Notes under the pieces: model-generated | The model's input: the letters and a program-made list of their open reading frames with translations, nothing else | What the model was told of the DNA's origin: nothing | Database searches by the model: none | Part shown: positions 52,405 through 61,053 of the stretch, in pieces | Position numbering within the stretch: position 1 is the first letter of the stretch | Layout: each line of letters opens with the position of its first letter | Source: Flavobacterium undicola | Lineage (GTDB): Bacteria; Bacteroidota; Bacteroidia; Flavobacteriales; Flavobacteriaceae | Direction of reading: 5' to 3' | NCBI RefSeq assembly: GCF_009909155.2 | Contig: NZ_JAAAPM020000014.1 | Location: forward strand, 1-64,000 | DNA length: 64,000 bases | Translations under genes and position numbers: made by a program

Positions 52405-54033
52405 TTGAATAAATCGCTATTTTTCATCTGTTTTGGTTTGTTTTTACTTACTTCAATAAAAGTAAACGCACAAACACCTAAAAAAATAATTGTTGAACAT
52501 TCTGATTTCGCTGATGTAAATCAAGCTGAAATGCCCGATGCTTTTTTACTAACCGGAAATGTGGTAGTAAATCATGACGGAGTGGTGCTATCTTGTAATA
52601 AAGCCTATTACTTTCAAAAAGAAAACTACATTAAAGCTTTTGGAAACGTCCAACTGGTACAAGGAGATACCCTGTATTTAAACAGTAAATACGCTGAATA
52701 CAACGGAAATGTAAAGAAAGCATTCGCCACTGGAGATGCCGTGATGAGTTCACCCGATGCAACTTTATCAACTGACACCATCAGTTTTGACCGAAATACT
52801 CAAGAAGTTTTTTACAACAACAAAGGAACAATCATCAACAAAGAAAACACCTTAGTTAGTAAATCGGGGAAATATTATGTTGCCGAAAAAAAATTCCAGT
52901 TCCTTACCGAAGTAACGATTACTAATCCAAAATATGTTATTAAATCCAATCATTTAGATTATTACAGCAATTCGGGACATTCCTATCTTTTTGGACCATC
53001 CACCATTACCAGTAAAAACAACTACATCTATACCGAAAAAGGTTTCTATGATACCAAGAAAAACCTATCCCATTTTCTTCGAAAATCATATATTAAATAT
53101 GACAACCGCTTGATAGAAGGAGACAGTTTGTATTACGATCGAAATCAAGAATTTGCCTCGGCTACTCGAAATGTAAAAATTACCGACTCCATCAATAGAG
53201 GAATCATAAAAGGACATTATGCCGAAATATTCCAGAAAAAAGATTCGATGTATGTTACTAAAAGAGCCGTAGCTGTGAATTTTGTCGAAAACGATTCGGT
53301 TTACATCCATGGAAAAAAACTAATGCTTACCGGAAAAGAAGGCGATCGAATTATTAGAGCTTTCAACAACGTTCGCTTTTACAAAACCGACATGAGTGGC
53401 AAATGCGATTCGATACATTCCAGCACCAAAACAGCACTAACTAAGCTTATAGGAAATCCAATATTATGGAATGGCGAAAGCCAAATTACAGGCGATATTA
53501 TGCACCTCATTGGTAATAGTGCAACAAAAAAACTCGATTCCCTCAAAGTCCTCAATAACACCTTCATCATCTCCAAAGACACCTTAGGAACGGGCTATAA
53601 CCAAATAAAAGGATTGAATCTTTTTGGCAAATTCGAAGATGGAAAACTCCATGATGTTGACGTTATAAAAAATGCCGAAGTAATTTATTATATGCGAAAT
53701 GATGCTAAAGAACTCATTGGTATCAATAAAAATGTGAGCAGTAAAATCAATATCCTTTTCGACAAAAATACTATTGAAACCATTACTTTTTTCAAACAAG
53801 TGGATGGTACCATTTTCCCCGAAGAAGAACTGGACGAACACGATCGAAAATTTAAAGGTTTCAAATGGCGTGGAGACGAAAGAATAAAATCAAAAGACGA
53901 AATCTTTAGCAAAGAAGATAATGAGTTCAATGACAAGATGATTGACGAAGGCAAAAAAGAAGAAGCTAAGGAAAATGTTCCTATGAAAATCAGGAAAGAG
54001 ACTTTGGATTACGATAAGAAGAAGATAAAGTAA
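52405..54033 (+). CDS. OstA/LptA-like protein
   Basis: 542 residues; the only start that keeps the signal peptide (NKSLFFICFGLFLLTSIKVNAQ) is a TTG at 52405, because a stop lies just upstream and the next ATG is within the mature protein. The body is built of OstA-type beta strands: GNVVVNHDGVVLSCNKAYYF, GNVQLVQGDTLYLNSKYAEY and repeated Y-GNVK-type units to about 420. OstA/LptA proteins carry lipopolysaccharide across the periplasm in the Lpt bridge. Bacteroidota OstA-like proteins are longer than the E. coli LptA (about 185 residues) and their exact role is not settled. The C-terminus is highly charged. Confidence 0.85.
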   Translation: MNKSLFFICFGLFLLTSIKVNAQTPKKIIVEHSDFADVNQAEMPDAFLLTGNVVVNHDGVVLSCNKAYYFQKENYIKAFGNVQLVQGDTLYLNSKYAEYNGNVKKAFATGDAVMSSPDATLSTDTISFDRNTQEVFYNNKGTIINKENTLVSKSGKYYVAEKKFQFLTEVTITNPKYVIKSNHLDYYSNSGHSYLFGPSTITSKNNYIYTEKGFYDTKKNLSHFLRKSYIKYDNRLIEGDSLYYDRNQEFASATRNVKITDSINRGIIKGHYAEIFQKKDSMYVTKRAVAVNFVENDSVYIHGKKLMLTGKEGDRIIRAFNNVRFYKTDMSGKCDSIHSSTKTALTKLIGNPILWNGESQITGDIMHLIGNSATKKLDSLKVLNNTFIISKDTLGTGYNQIKGLNLFGKFEDGKLHDVDVIKNAEVIYYMRNDAKELIGINKNVSSKINILFDKNTIETITFFKQVDGTIFPEEELDEHDRKFKGFKWRGDERIKSKDEIFSKEDNEFNDKMIDEGKKEEAKENVPMKIRKETLDYDKKKIK

Positions 54034-54075
54034 TCAGTGGTCAGTTTTTAGTATTCAGCTTCAATCGATACATAT

Positions 54076-54103
54076 AAAAACTCCGTGAACTTTGCGGTAA
54101 AAA
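54076..54103. repeat. Direct repeat copy 1 (ACTCCGTGAACTTTGCGG core)
   Basis: First of two near-identical 28-base copies differing at one position (CTCCGTG versus CTCCGCG). The core CTTTGCGGT also occurs in the segments near 7026-7066. It lies between the OstA-like gene and the aminotransferase. Confidence 0.7.
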
Positions 54104-54148
54104 GATGATTCTTCTTGAAAAAGCTTTCAAAATAGTAACAATTAAATA

Positions 54149-54176
54149 AAAAACTCCGCGAACTTTGCGGTAAAAA
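54149..54176. repeat. Direct repeat copy 2, abutting an aminotransferase start
   Basis: Second copy of the 28-base repeat. It ends four bases before the GTG start of the aminotransferase gene, so it occupies the ribosome-binding region of that message. Confidence 0.7.
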
Positions 54177-54180
54177 AAAC

Positions 54181-55374
54181 GTGAATAACGATTTTATAAA
54201 ATACCAAGCACAAACTTCACCTTATCCATTAGGAATGGAAGTTTCGCATGCCGTAGGTTCTTATATCTACGACATTAATAATAAAAAATACTTGGATTTT
54301 GTTGCAGGTGTTTCGGCTTGTACTTTAGGACACCAACACCCAAGAGTAAATCAGGCTATTAAAGACCAATTAGACAAATATTCGCACGTGATGGTGTATG
54401 GTGAATATTCGCAAAGTCCTGCAGTAGAATATTGCAAACTAATGGCTTCACTCCTGCCCGCTCCTTTAGACAAAACTTATTTAGTTAATTCAGGAACCGA
54501 GGCTATTGAAGGTTCTCTAAAACTAGCTCGTAGAGTTACTGGTAGAAGCCAATTGATTTCTTGCCATAATGCCTACCACGGAAATACCATGGGTTCTATG
54601 AGTGTAATGGGGTTTGAAGAACGCAAACAAGCTTTTCGCCCATTGATTCCTGATGTAGAATTCATTACTTTTAATAACGAAGCCGATTTAGAAAAAATAA
54701 CTACTAAAACCGCTGGAATTTTACTCGAAACCATACAAGGTGGCGCAGGATTTATAGAACCGCAAAATGATTACTTAAAAAAAGTACGTGCCCGCTGTAC
54801 TGAAGTTGGCGCGATGATGATTCTCGACGAAATCCAACCTGGATTTGGAAGAACTGGAACTCTATTTGGTTTCCAAAATTATGATGTAGTTCCCGATATT
54901 GTTGCGATGGGAAAAGGCATGGGAGGCGGAATGCCTGTAGGTGCTTTCACCGCTTCATCGGCTATGATGGACTTATTGACTGAAAATCCTAAACTAGGTC
55001 ATATCACGACCTTTGGCGGACATCCTGTCATTGCGGCAGCCTGCTTAGCTACTTTGAAAGAAATAACTGAAACCAACCTGATGCAGGAAGCTTTAGAAAA
55101 AGAAAAGCTATTCAGATCACTTTTGGTACACCCTTTGATACAGGAAGTTAGAGGAAAAGGATTGATGCTTGCTGCTATGACTGCAGATGCCTCCATCACG
55201 AATGAAGTTATTTTAAAATGTCAAGACAAAGGACTCATATTATTTTGGCTACTCTTTGAAGGATGCGCCATCAGAATCACACCGCCTTTAACCATTTCTA
55301 ACGAAGAAATACGTGAAGGTTGCACAATAATGCTAACAGTAATGGATGAAGTATTGGCTTCACAAAAAAAATAA
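54181..55374 (+). CDS. Class III aminotransferase
   Basis: 397 residues starting at a GTG directly after a short repeat. A PLP-dependent fold type I aminotransferase of the acetylornithine/4-aminobutyrate class: VNSGTEAIEGSLKLAR near 102-117, AYHGNTMGSMSVMG near 131-144, LDEIQPGFGRTG (Asp216 for the pyridine nitrogen), and the Schiff-base lysine in AMGKGMGGGMPVGAF (Lys245). The substrate is not clear from sequence: acetylornithine, 4-aminobutyrate, lysine or another omega-amino group. No arginine-biosynthesis genes are nearby, so no gene symbol is given. Confidence 0.9.
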   Translation: MNNDFIKYQAQTSPYPLGMEVSHAVGSYIYDINNKKYLDFVAGVSACTLGHQHPRVNQAIKDQLDKYSHVMVYGEYSQSPAVEYCKLMASLLPAPLDKTYLVNSGTEAIEGSLKLARRVTGRSQLISCHNAYHGNTMGSMSVMGFEERKQAFRPLIPDVEFITFNNEADLEKITTKTAGILLETIQGGAGFIEPQNDYLKKVRARCTEVGAMMILDEIQPGFGRTGTLFGFQNYDVVPDIVAMGKGMGGGMPVGAFTASSAMMDLLTENPKLGHITTFGGHPVIAAACLATLKEITETNLMQEALEKEKLFRSLLVHPLIQEVRGKGLMLAAMTADASITNEVILKCQDKGLILFWLLFEGCAIRITPPLTISNEEIREGCTIMLTVMDEVLASQKK

Positions 55375-55500
55375 ATACAAAACTGAAATTAGCTTAGTTC
55401 CTTTGTTAATTAAATTGTTCACAATAATTCATTTTTTTCTTCCAAAACGACCCAAGGATGCCTAACTTTAAGGTAGGCCAAATTCTAAAAAATAGAAAGT

Positions 55501-56895
55501 ATGCAACTAAGCAACGAAGAAGAAGATTATAACTTATCTCTATCCAAATTTGAGTCTATGTTGAAAACCAACAAAGTGCTCTTTTTTGACTCTGAAGAAT
55601 TTGAAGAAATTATACTTCATTATCTCGATACAGGTAAGGCCGCTTTAGCAAAAAAAGCGCTTAAATTAGCATTAGACCAACACCCTAAGTCTACAGGCTT
55701 AAAACTCGTTCAAGTTGAAATGCTCGTTTATGATGATAAATTGGATATAGCTGAGAAATTGCTCAACGAGCTGTATGCCATCGAACCCAATAATGAAGAA
55801 ATTTATATTCAAAAGGCAAACATCTACTCTAAAAGAGACCAACATGAAAAAGCCGTTGAATTACTAAAAATTGCTTTACAATATACCGATGATTATGCCG
55901 ATGTGTATAATTTAATAGGAATGGAATACTTATTCATGGATAATCTGGAACTGGCTAAAGAAAGTTTCATCAAATGCTTAGAAGAAGATATCGAAGACCA
56001 ATCGGCCTTGTACAATGTAGTGTATTGCTTTGAGTTTTTAGACCAAAACGAAGAAGCCATCACCTACTTAGACAACTATATTGAGAAAAATCCATATAGC
56101 GAAATTGCCTGGCACCAAAAAGGAAGATTGCATTACGGTTTAAAAGATTATGAAAAAGCCATTCGCGCTTTTGATTATGCTACACTTATAGATGATGAAT
56201 TTTTAGGTGCTTTTATGGAAAAAGCCAAAGCCCTGGAACGTTTAGGCAAATATGACGAAGCTATTGAAAGCTATAATAGAACCATCGAATTAGACGATGC
56301 GACTTCGTATGCCTTGCTTCGAATAGGTAAATGTCATGAAAAATTAGGTAACAAAATTTTAGCACTCAAATTTTACAATGAAACCGTACACGAAGATCCA
56401 CTTTTAGACAAAGGATGGATTGCCATTACCGATTTCTATTTGCGTGAACAAAACTTTCAAAAAGCCTTATTTTACGTAAACAAAGCTTTAGCAATAGACA
56501 ATCAAAATCGTTTGTACTGGAAAAGATATGCTTCAATCAATAAACAAATGAGCTTTTTTGAAGAAGCTGAATTTGGTTATAGAAAAGCGGTCGAATTTGG
56601 TGATACCGAACTGGATACTTGGTTATTCTGGGTTGATATTTTACAATTTTTAGGCGAATTTGAAAGTGCCATTCACACCTTATTACAAGCAGCGGATTAT
56701 TTCCCTGAAGAAAACGAAATTGAATACCGTTTAGCTGGTCTTTATTTCATGATTCAAGACAATAGAAAAGCAAAATTTCATTTAAGCAATGCACTTCGAT
56801 TGAATTTTGACAACTACATCTTGATCGAAGACTTATTTCCTGTAGTTTGGACAAAAAAAATGGTACAAAATTATATCGAAAAACATAAAAAATAA
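55501..56895 (+). CDS. Tetratricopeptide repeat protein
   Basis: 464 residues with at least ten TPR units from about 35 to 460, for example YADVYNLIGMEYLFMDNLEL, then AWHQKGRLHYGLKDYEKAIR, and AFMEKAKALERLGKYDEAIE. There is no signal peptide or membrane segment, so it is cytoplasmic. Such repeat proteins act as scaffolds for protein partners; the partner here is unknown. aroE starts two bases downstream, so the two are cotranslated. Confidence 0.92.
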   Translation: MQLSNEEEDYNLSLSKFESMLKTNKVLFFDSEEFEEIILHYLDTGKAALAKKALKLALDQHPKSTGLKLVQVEMLVYDDKLDIAEKLLNELYAIEPNNEEIYIQKANIYSKRDQHEKAVELLKIALQYTDDYADVYNLIGMEYLFMDNLELAKESFIKCLEEDIEDQSALYNVVYCFEFLDQNEEAITYLDNYIEKNPYSEIAWHQKGRLHYGLKDYEKAIRAFDYATLIDDEFLGAFMEKAKALERLGKYDEAIESYNRTIELDDATSYALLRIGKCHEKLGNKILALKFYNETVHEDPLLDKGWIAITDFYLREQNFQKALFYVNKALAIDNQNRLYWKRYASINKQMSFFEEAEFGYRKAVEFGDTELDTWLFWVDILQFLGEFESAIHTLLQAADYFPEENEIEYRLAGLYFMIQDNRKAKFHLSNALRLNFDNYILIEDLFPVVWTKKMVQNYIEKHKK

Positions 56896-56897
56896 TA

Positions 56898-57647
56898 ATG
56901 ACCCAAAATTCTAAAAAGCGCTTCGGGCTACTGGGGCGCAATATCAGTTATTCCTTTTCCAAAGGACATTTTACAACTAAATTCGAAAAAGAAAAATACC
57001 AAGGTTACACTTACGAGAATTTTGACATTCAAGAAATCAATGTATTTCCTGAAATCATTAAAAATACCGAGCATTTAAAAGGTTTAAATGTTACTATTCC
57101 ATACAAACAAGAAGTAATTCCTTTTTTAGATAAATTATCCAAGAAAGCAAAAAAAATTGGCGCGGTAAACACCATTAAAATCACTAAAAAAGGCAAACTA
57201 AAAGGCTACAACACCGATTATTTTGGATTTTTAAAATCCTTAAGACCTTTATTGCAAGCACATCATAAAAAAGCATTAATCCTGGGAACAGGTGGCGCTT
57301 CAAAAGGAGTTGCATTTGCACTGGAAGAATTAGGTATCGATTATACTTTTGTTTCCAGAAATGCGTCTGAAAAAGCCATTGATTACAGCCAAATCAATGC
57401 CGAAACATTTCAGGAATACCAAATCATTATCAATTCAACTCCTATAGGAACAAGTCCCAATATAGAAGCTTGTCCCGATATCCCGTATGAATTGTTTACA
57501 GAGCAACACATTGCTTACGATTTGATTTACAACCCTGCCGAAACGCAATTCTTAAAAAACGCTGCAGCACAAGGTGCTCAAACAAAAAACGGTTTGGATA
57601 TGCTTATTTTTCAAGCAGAAAAGGCTTGGGAAATTTGGAATAAATAA
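56898..57647 (+). CDS. aroE: Shikimate dehydrogenase
   Basis: 249 residues, a compact AroE. The shikimate site is formed by NISYSFSKGHF near 15-25, and NVTIPYKQEVIPFL near 64-77 with the catalytic lysine. NADP is bound at ILGTGGASKGVAFAL. INSTPIGTSPN and NGLDMLIFQAEKAWEIW close the protein. It reduces dehydroshikimate to shikimate in aromatic amino acid and menaquinone biosynthesis. It follows the TPR gene by two bases. Confidence 0.94.
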   Translation: MTQNSKKRFGLLGRNISYSFSKGHFTTKFEKEKYQGYTYENFDIQEINVFPEIIKNTEHLKGLNVTIPYKQEVIPFLDKLSKKAKKIGAVNTIKITKKGKLKGYNTDYFGFLKSLRPLLQAHHKKALILGTGGASKGVAFALEELGIDYTFVSRNASEKAIDYSQINAETFQEYQIIINSTPIGTSPNIEACPDIPYELFTEQHIAYDLIYNPAETQFLKNAAAQGAQTKNGLDMLIFQAEKAWEIWNK

Positions 57648-57681
57648 CAAATCCTATCATAAGTTATTTATTGCTGTCAAT

Positions 57682-57734
57682 TTGAGCACAGTCAAGATTT
57701 TAAATATTTTTCAAAAAAATCTCGACTGCGCTCG
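57682..57734. repeat. Degenerate inverted repeat with TCTCGACTGCGCTCG arm
   Basis: The right arm (ATCTCGACTGCGCTCG, ending at 57734) and the left arm (TGAGCACAGTCAAGAT from 57683) are imperfect inverses with an AT-rich centre. TCTCGACTGCGCTCGA is a motif I recall from many flavobacterial intergenic repeats. It lies between aroE and the esterase gene. Confidence 0.55.
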
Positions 57735-57793
57735 TTGTGGCACTATTTATGAGTTAAAGCATTAAAAAAACTTCTTTTTACAATACATAACTT

Positions 57794-59248
57794 ATGAATT
57801 TCAAAAAATACTTATTCCTATTAAGTGCTTTCGTCTTATTTACTACCCCACTTTTTAGCCAAATTACGATCCCAAAAATTCTGGGACATAATATGGTTTT
57901 ACAACAGCTAAAAGCAGTACCTGTATGGGGAACCGCTACTCCAGGCGAAAAAATATCAGTTGCTTTTGCGGGACAAAATAAAACTACAGTTGCTGATAAA
58001 TCTGGAAAATGGTCTATAAAACTTAGTCCAATGAAAGCTTCGTTTATGCCACGCGAAATGACGATCAAAGGAAAAAACACCATTGTATTGAAAAATATTT
58101 TAGTTGGTGAAGTCTGGCTTTGTTCAGGACAATCCAACATGGAATATGCAATGCGAAAATACAGCAAATTCCAGACAGCAGTAAAAGGATACAAACCACC
58201 CGAAGATGATTTAAACAACGCTAATAATACCAATATCCGCATTTTCTTAGATCGTCGAAAATACATGGATCCAAGTCCGGAGCATCTCGGTTGGGATGCG
58301 GCAATGGGAAAACCATTGGTTGATTTTTCGGCAGTGGGTTATTATTTTGCAAAAGATTTATATACCAAATTACACGTGCCCATCGGGATGATTTCGGCAG
58401 CAGTGCCTGGTAGTCGAATTGAACCTTGGATTCAGGCTTCGAAAATGGAAATAGAACCTAAATTAAAAAATGGGAAAATCCTAAACAAATTAAGTGCTGA
58501 TGGTGGCGATATAGGTAAATTTTACGATACTATGATACAACCGATCATTCCTTTTGCCTTGAAAGGAATGCTTTGGTATCAGGGAGAATCAAATTGTTTT
58601 CTAAACGAAAACATCCGTTATGCTTATAAACTTAAAACATTGATCGAAAGTTGGCGTAACGATTGGAAAGATAAAAAAATGCCTTTTTATTTTGTCCAAA
58701 TAGCCCCTTATAACTATTCGGCTTCTAAAGACAGACCACTTACCGCCGAACAGCTTCCTGAATTCTGGGAAGCACAAAAACTAACATTGCATTTAAAAAA
58801 CACCAATACAATAGCAATTACTGATTTAGTAGATAGCATCGCCGATTTACATCCCGGATACAAATGGGAAGTAGGCCGTCGTTTAAGCCTGCTTGCTGCA
58901 AATAAAGCTTACGGACAAACTAATGTAGTTTACTCCGGACCTGTATTCCAAAAAATGAAAATTGTAAACAACACTATTGAAGTTAGCTATTCAAATACAG
59001 GAAGTGGTTTAAGCAGTCGTAATGGAAAACCGCTAAGTTGGTTTACTATTGCTGGAGCAGATGGCAAATTTGTACCCGCAAAAGCGGAAATAAGCGGCAA
59101 TAAAGTAATTGTTTCTGCTCCCGAAGTCCAACACCCCTATTCGGTGCGTTTTGGTTGGAATGAAGCTGCTCAGTCTAATTTCATCAATAAAGAAGGACTT
59201 CCTGCCGTTCCTTTTAGAAGTGACAATCCTTGGGAAAAGCTTTTTTAA
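57794..59248 (+). CDS. Sialate O-acetylesterase family protein (SGNH fold)
   Basis: 484 residues with a signal peptide (YLFLLSAFVLFTTPLFSQ). An N-terminal beta-domain is followed by the SGNH esterase: WLCSGQSNMEYAM (nucleophile Ser114), GMLWYQGESNCF near 257-268, and IADLHPGYKWEVGRRLS with the catalytic Asp and His. The family removes O-acetyl groups from sialic acid or xylan-type polysaccharides. It stands alone between aroE and the terminator, not in the PUL. The substrate is unknown. Confidence 0.88.
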   Translation: MNFKKYLFLLSAFVLFTTPLFSQITIPKILGHNMVLQQLKAVPVWGTATPGEKISVAFAGQNKTTVADKSGKWSIKLSPMKASFMPREMTIKGKNTIVLKNILVGEVWLCSGQSNMEYAMRKYSKFQTAVKGYKPPEDDLNNANNTNIRIFLDRRKYMDPSPEHLGWDAAMGKPLVDFSAVGYYFAKDLYTKLHVPIGMISAAVPGSRIEPWIQASKMEIEPKLKNGKILNKLSADGGDIGKFYDTMIQPIIPFALKGMLWYQGESNCFLNENIRYAYKLKTLIESWRNDWKDKKMPFYFVQIAPYNYSASKDRPLTAEQLPEFWEAQKLTLHLKNTNTIAITDLVDSIADLHPGYKWEVGRRLSLLAANKAYGQTNVVYSGPVFQKMKIVNNTIEVSYSNTGSGLSSRNGKPLSWFTIAGADGKFVPAKAEISGNKVIVSAPEVQHPYSVRFGWNEAAQSNFINKEGLPAVPFRSDNPWEKLF

Positions 59249-59268
59249 TAAAATCATTTCACAATACT

Positions 59269-59310
59269 AAAAAATCCCGTTTTGGACATCAGTTCAAAAT
59301 GGGATTTTTT
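59269..59310 (+). terminator. Terminator after the O-acetylesterase
   Basis: A 16-base stem with one G-T pairing (59269-59284 with 59295-59310), 10-base loop, and a run of six Ts. It could work on both strands. Confidence 0.85.
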
Positions 59311-59431
59311 ATTTGCAAAAAGGAAATTTTGAAATCAATTCACAACAGTAATCAAAAGACAATTATAGATTTTAAGTTGGGAATTATAAACTAAAATACA
59401 ATTTTGAAACTTAGTCTAAAATGGGTTTGAA

Positions 59432-59707
59432 CTAAAAATTTTGTCTCCCAATAATAGTGATGATTTCAATTGCATCATTATTGATTTTGTAATAAATGGT
59501 ATCCACTCCACAAACGCAAAATCGATACTTCTGGTTGTTTTTTATTGTTTCTGGAAACATAAAAGGATTGGAAGCAATTTTATCAAAACAATCGTTAATC
59601 AAATTGAAATACTTATCTGCTTGTACTTCTCCAAATTTATATACTCCAAATTCATAAATTCTCCATAAATCTTCTTTGGCTTCACGAGTCAAAAAACAAT
59701 TATACAT
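59432..59707 (-). CDS. ParE/RelE family toxin
   Basis: 91 residues: YNCFLTREAKEDLWRIYEFGV at the start, then CFDKIASNPFMFPETI and YRFCVCGVDTIYYKINNDAIEIITIIGRQ near the end, the fold pattern of ParE/RelE toxins. ParE members poison DNA gyrase, while RelE members cut mRNA; the sequence suits ParE better. It overlaps the upstream antitoxin gene by 8 bases, so the two are coexpressed. It looks intact. Confidence 0.9.
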   Translation of the reverse strand: MYNCFLTREAKEDLWRIYEFGVYKFGEVQADKYFNLINDCFDKIASNPFMFPETIKNNQKYRFCVCGVDTIYYKINNDAIEIITIIGRQNF

Positions 59708-59945
59708 TTTTTAATCGCTTTTTAAACTCTGCCAGCATCTCCTCACGTGTTTGTTGCTTGGCAAACCCGCTTTTTTCACCTCTTTCCAATTTCATACTAA
59801 CATAATCATCATAGGCTTCTCTCTCTCTTGCTTGCTTTATCAAATAATTTACCGCTTCACTTTTACTGGTAAATTCTTCTTTGACAATTTGCTGTTTTAG
59901 CCATTCGTCATTCTGATTAGCTAAAGTTATACTTTGACGTGCCAT
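59700..59945 (-). CDS. ParD family antitoxin
   Basis: 81 residues. The N-terminal ribbon-helix-helix (ARQSITLANQNDEWLKQQIV, SKSEAVNYLIKQARERE) binds DNA as a dimer. The C-terminal part is charged and probably wraps the toxin. It precedes and overlaps parE. A perfect 24-base palindrome lies 14 bases upstream of its start and is the probable autoregulatory site. Confidence 0.92.
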   Translation of the reverse strand: MARQSITLANQNDEWLKQQIVKEEFTSKSEAVNYLIKQAREREAYDDYVSMKLERGEKSGFAKQQTREEMLAEFKKRLKNV

Positions 59946-59959
59946 AATTCAATAGTTTA

Positions 59960-59983
59960 TATTGGTGTAAATTTACACCAATA
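59960..59983. promoter_or_regulatory. Palindromic operator upstream of parDE
   Basis: A perfect 24-base palindrome built from TATTGGTGTAAA and its inverse. It starts 14 bases before the parD ATG, where a ribbon-helix-helix antitoxin dimer would bind to repress its own operon. The palindrome is seen in the sequence; its role is inferred. Confidence 0.7.
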
Positions 59984-60012
59984 ATAAATTCCCTCAAAAT
60001 TAAACGCACAAA

Positions 60013-60040
60013 AAAAGCCTCTTCTTTCGAAGAGGCTTTT
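60013..60040 (-). terminator. Terminator after tRNA-His
   Basis: A 12-base perfect stem (AAAAGCCTCTTC with GAAGAGGCTTTT) with 4-base loop; on the minus strand the stem runs into a T tract just downstream of the tRNA gene. Confidence 0.88.
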
Positions 60041-60048
60041 GCATTTTG

Positions 60049-60122
60049 GGTGGATGACCGGGTTCGAACCGGCGACCCTCGGCACCACAAACCGATGCTC
60101 TAACCAGCTGAGCTACAACCAC
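60049..60122 (-). tRNA. tRNA-His (anticodon GTG)
   Basis: A cloverleaf on the minus strand: D arm GAGC stem, anticodon loop TTGTGGT with GTG, T arm with TTCGAAC, and a discriminator C. A G at 60123 could provide the extra base (position -1) typical of tRNA-His, paired with that C. CCA is not encoded. The acceptor stem is GTGGTTG against CATCCAC, which leaves one U-U mismatch at position 5-68. The other stems pair with only wobble exceptions. Confidence 0.93.
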
Positions 60123-60197
60123 CATTTGCTTTGCGGTTGCAAATATACAACGTTTATTGACTTCTGCAAACTATTTTTTCAAAAAAAATCAATAAAA

Positions 60198-60914
60198 TCA
60201 CAGCAAATCCGCTAAACTATTGACTGCCAAACATCTTTCAACTGTAAATCCTTCGGCATAATCTACCCCTACTAGCCTACCTAAGTCTCTGGAACGATAA
60301 TTTAAGCTTTCAAAGAAGTTTTTAGACGTTATTGGCGATTCTGGTTCTGTCGAATTGGGATCATAAAATTGAGAACGATAGGCTAAAATAGCTTCAATTT
60401 TCTTATCAGTAAATCCTGTGATGTCCACTACAAAATCAGGTTCGATATTTTTCCACTGAATATAATGATAAATTACTTTAGGTCTCCAAGCTTTTTGCTG
60501 TTCCCCATCTAACTCCGTTTCTATTTTCATTAAGCCAGATAAAAAACAAGCATCAGAAACTAATTTACTTCCCTTTGCATGATCAATATGACGATCGTCT
60601 ATAGCGTTGCATAAAACAATTTCAGGTCGGTATTTGCGAATCATTTTGATGATTTCCAATTGGTGCTTTTCGTCATTGACAAAAAAACCGTCTCTCATCT
60701 CTAAATTCTCTCGAACTGAAACCCCTAATATTTTGGCAGCATCATTAGCTTCTTGATCTCTAATTTCTGCCGAACCACGGGTCCCCAACTCTCCACGGGT
60801 TAAGTCCACAATTCCAACTGCTTTCCCTAAGGAAATCTCTTTTAAAATAGTCCCCGAACAACCTAATTCCACATCATCGGGATGCGCTCCAAAAGCTAAT
60901 ATATCTAGTTTCAT
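60198..60914 (-). CDS. bshB1: Bacillithiol biosynthesis deacetylase BshB1
   Basis: 238 residues, a LmbE-like (PIG-L) zinc deacetylase: AHPDDVELGCSG near 10-21 with metal ligands His11 and Asp14, DLTRGELGTRG near 37-47, and ILCNAIDDRHIDHAKG-like segment with a second ligand. The length and the DLTRGE/DRHIDH motifs are typical for BshB1, which removes the acetyl group from GlcNAc-malate in bacillithiol biosynthesis. It has a GC-rich repeat just upstream of its start. bshA and bshC are not in the window. Confidence 0.93.
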   Translation of the reverse strand: MKLDILAFGAHPDDVELGCSGTILKEISLGKAVGIVDLTRGELGTRGSAEIRDQEANDAAKILGVSVRENLEMRDGFFVNDEKHQLEIIKMIRKYRPEIVLCNAIDDRHIDHAKGSKLVSDACFLSGLMKIETELDGEQQKAWRPKVIYHYIQWKNIEPDFVVDITGFTDKKIEAILAYRSQFYDPNSTEPESPITSKNFFESLNYRSRDLGRLVGVDYAEGFTVERCLAVNSLADLL

Positions 60915-60927
60915 TATTTTTGTTTTT

Positions 60928-60955
60928 CCTCCCCTGCCCCCTCCAAAGGAGGGGA
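60928..60955. repeat. CCCCTCC/GGAGGGG hairpin repeat
   Basis: CCTCCCCTG followed by a perfect 7-base hairpin with loop AAA (60938-60944 with 60948-60954), conspicuous against AT-rich surroundings. It lies 14 bases upstream of the bshB1 start and resembles the repeat inside the ligase gene (1201-1233). Confidence 0.65.
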
Positions 60956-61002
60956 GACTGTACGGAGTTTTATTGTGTTATTCCTTATGTTTTAATTTTT
61001 GC

Positions 61003-61053
61003 ATTCTGAAATCTGACTTCCATCTTCTAACTTCTAACCTCTAACTTCTAACT
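61003..61053. repeat. Degenerate heptamer tandem repeat
   Basis: Read on the minus strand, units of seven bases run GAAGTTA, GAAGTTA, GAGGTTA, GAAGTTA, GAAGATG, GAAGTCA and more degenerate copies, directly after the stop codon of the isochorismate synthase gene. No protein or RNA function was recognised. Confidence 0.7.

Noticed and set aside
57778..58266. 162-codon minus-strand frame opposite the O-acetylesterase
   Set aside because: It covers the signal peptide and nucleophile region of the esterase on the other strand and has no motifs.
61003..61053. CRISPR array
   Set aside because: The units are contiguous heptamers without spacers; no cas genes or repeat-spacer pattern occurs anywhere in the window.
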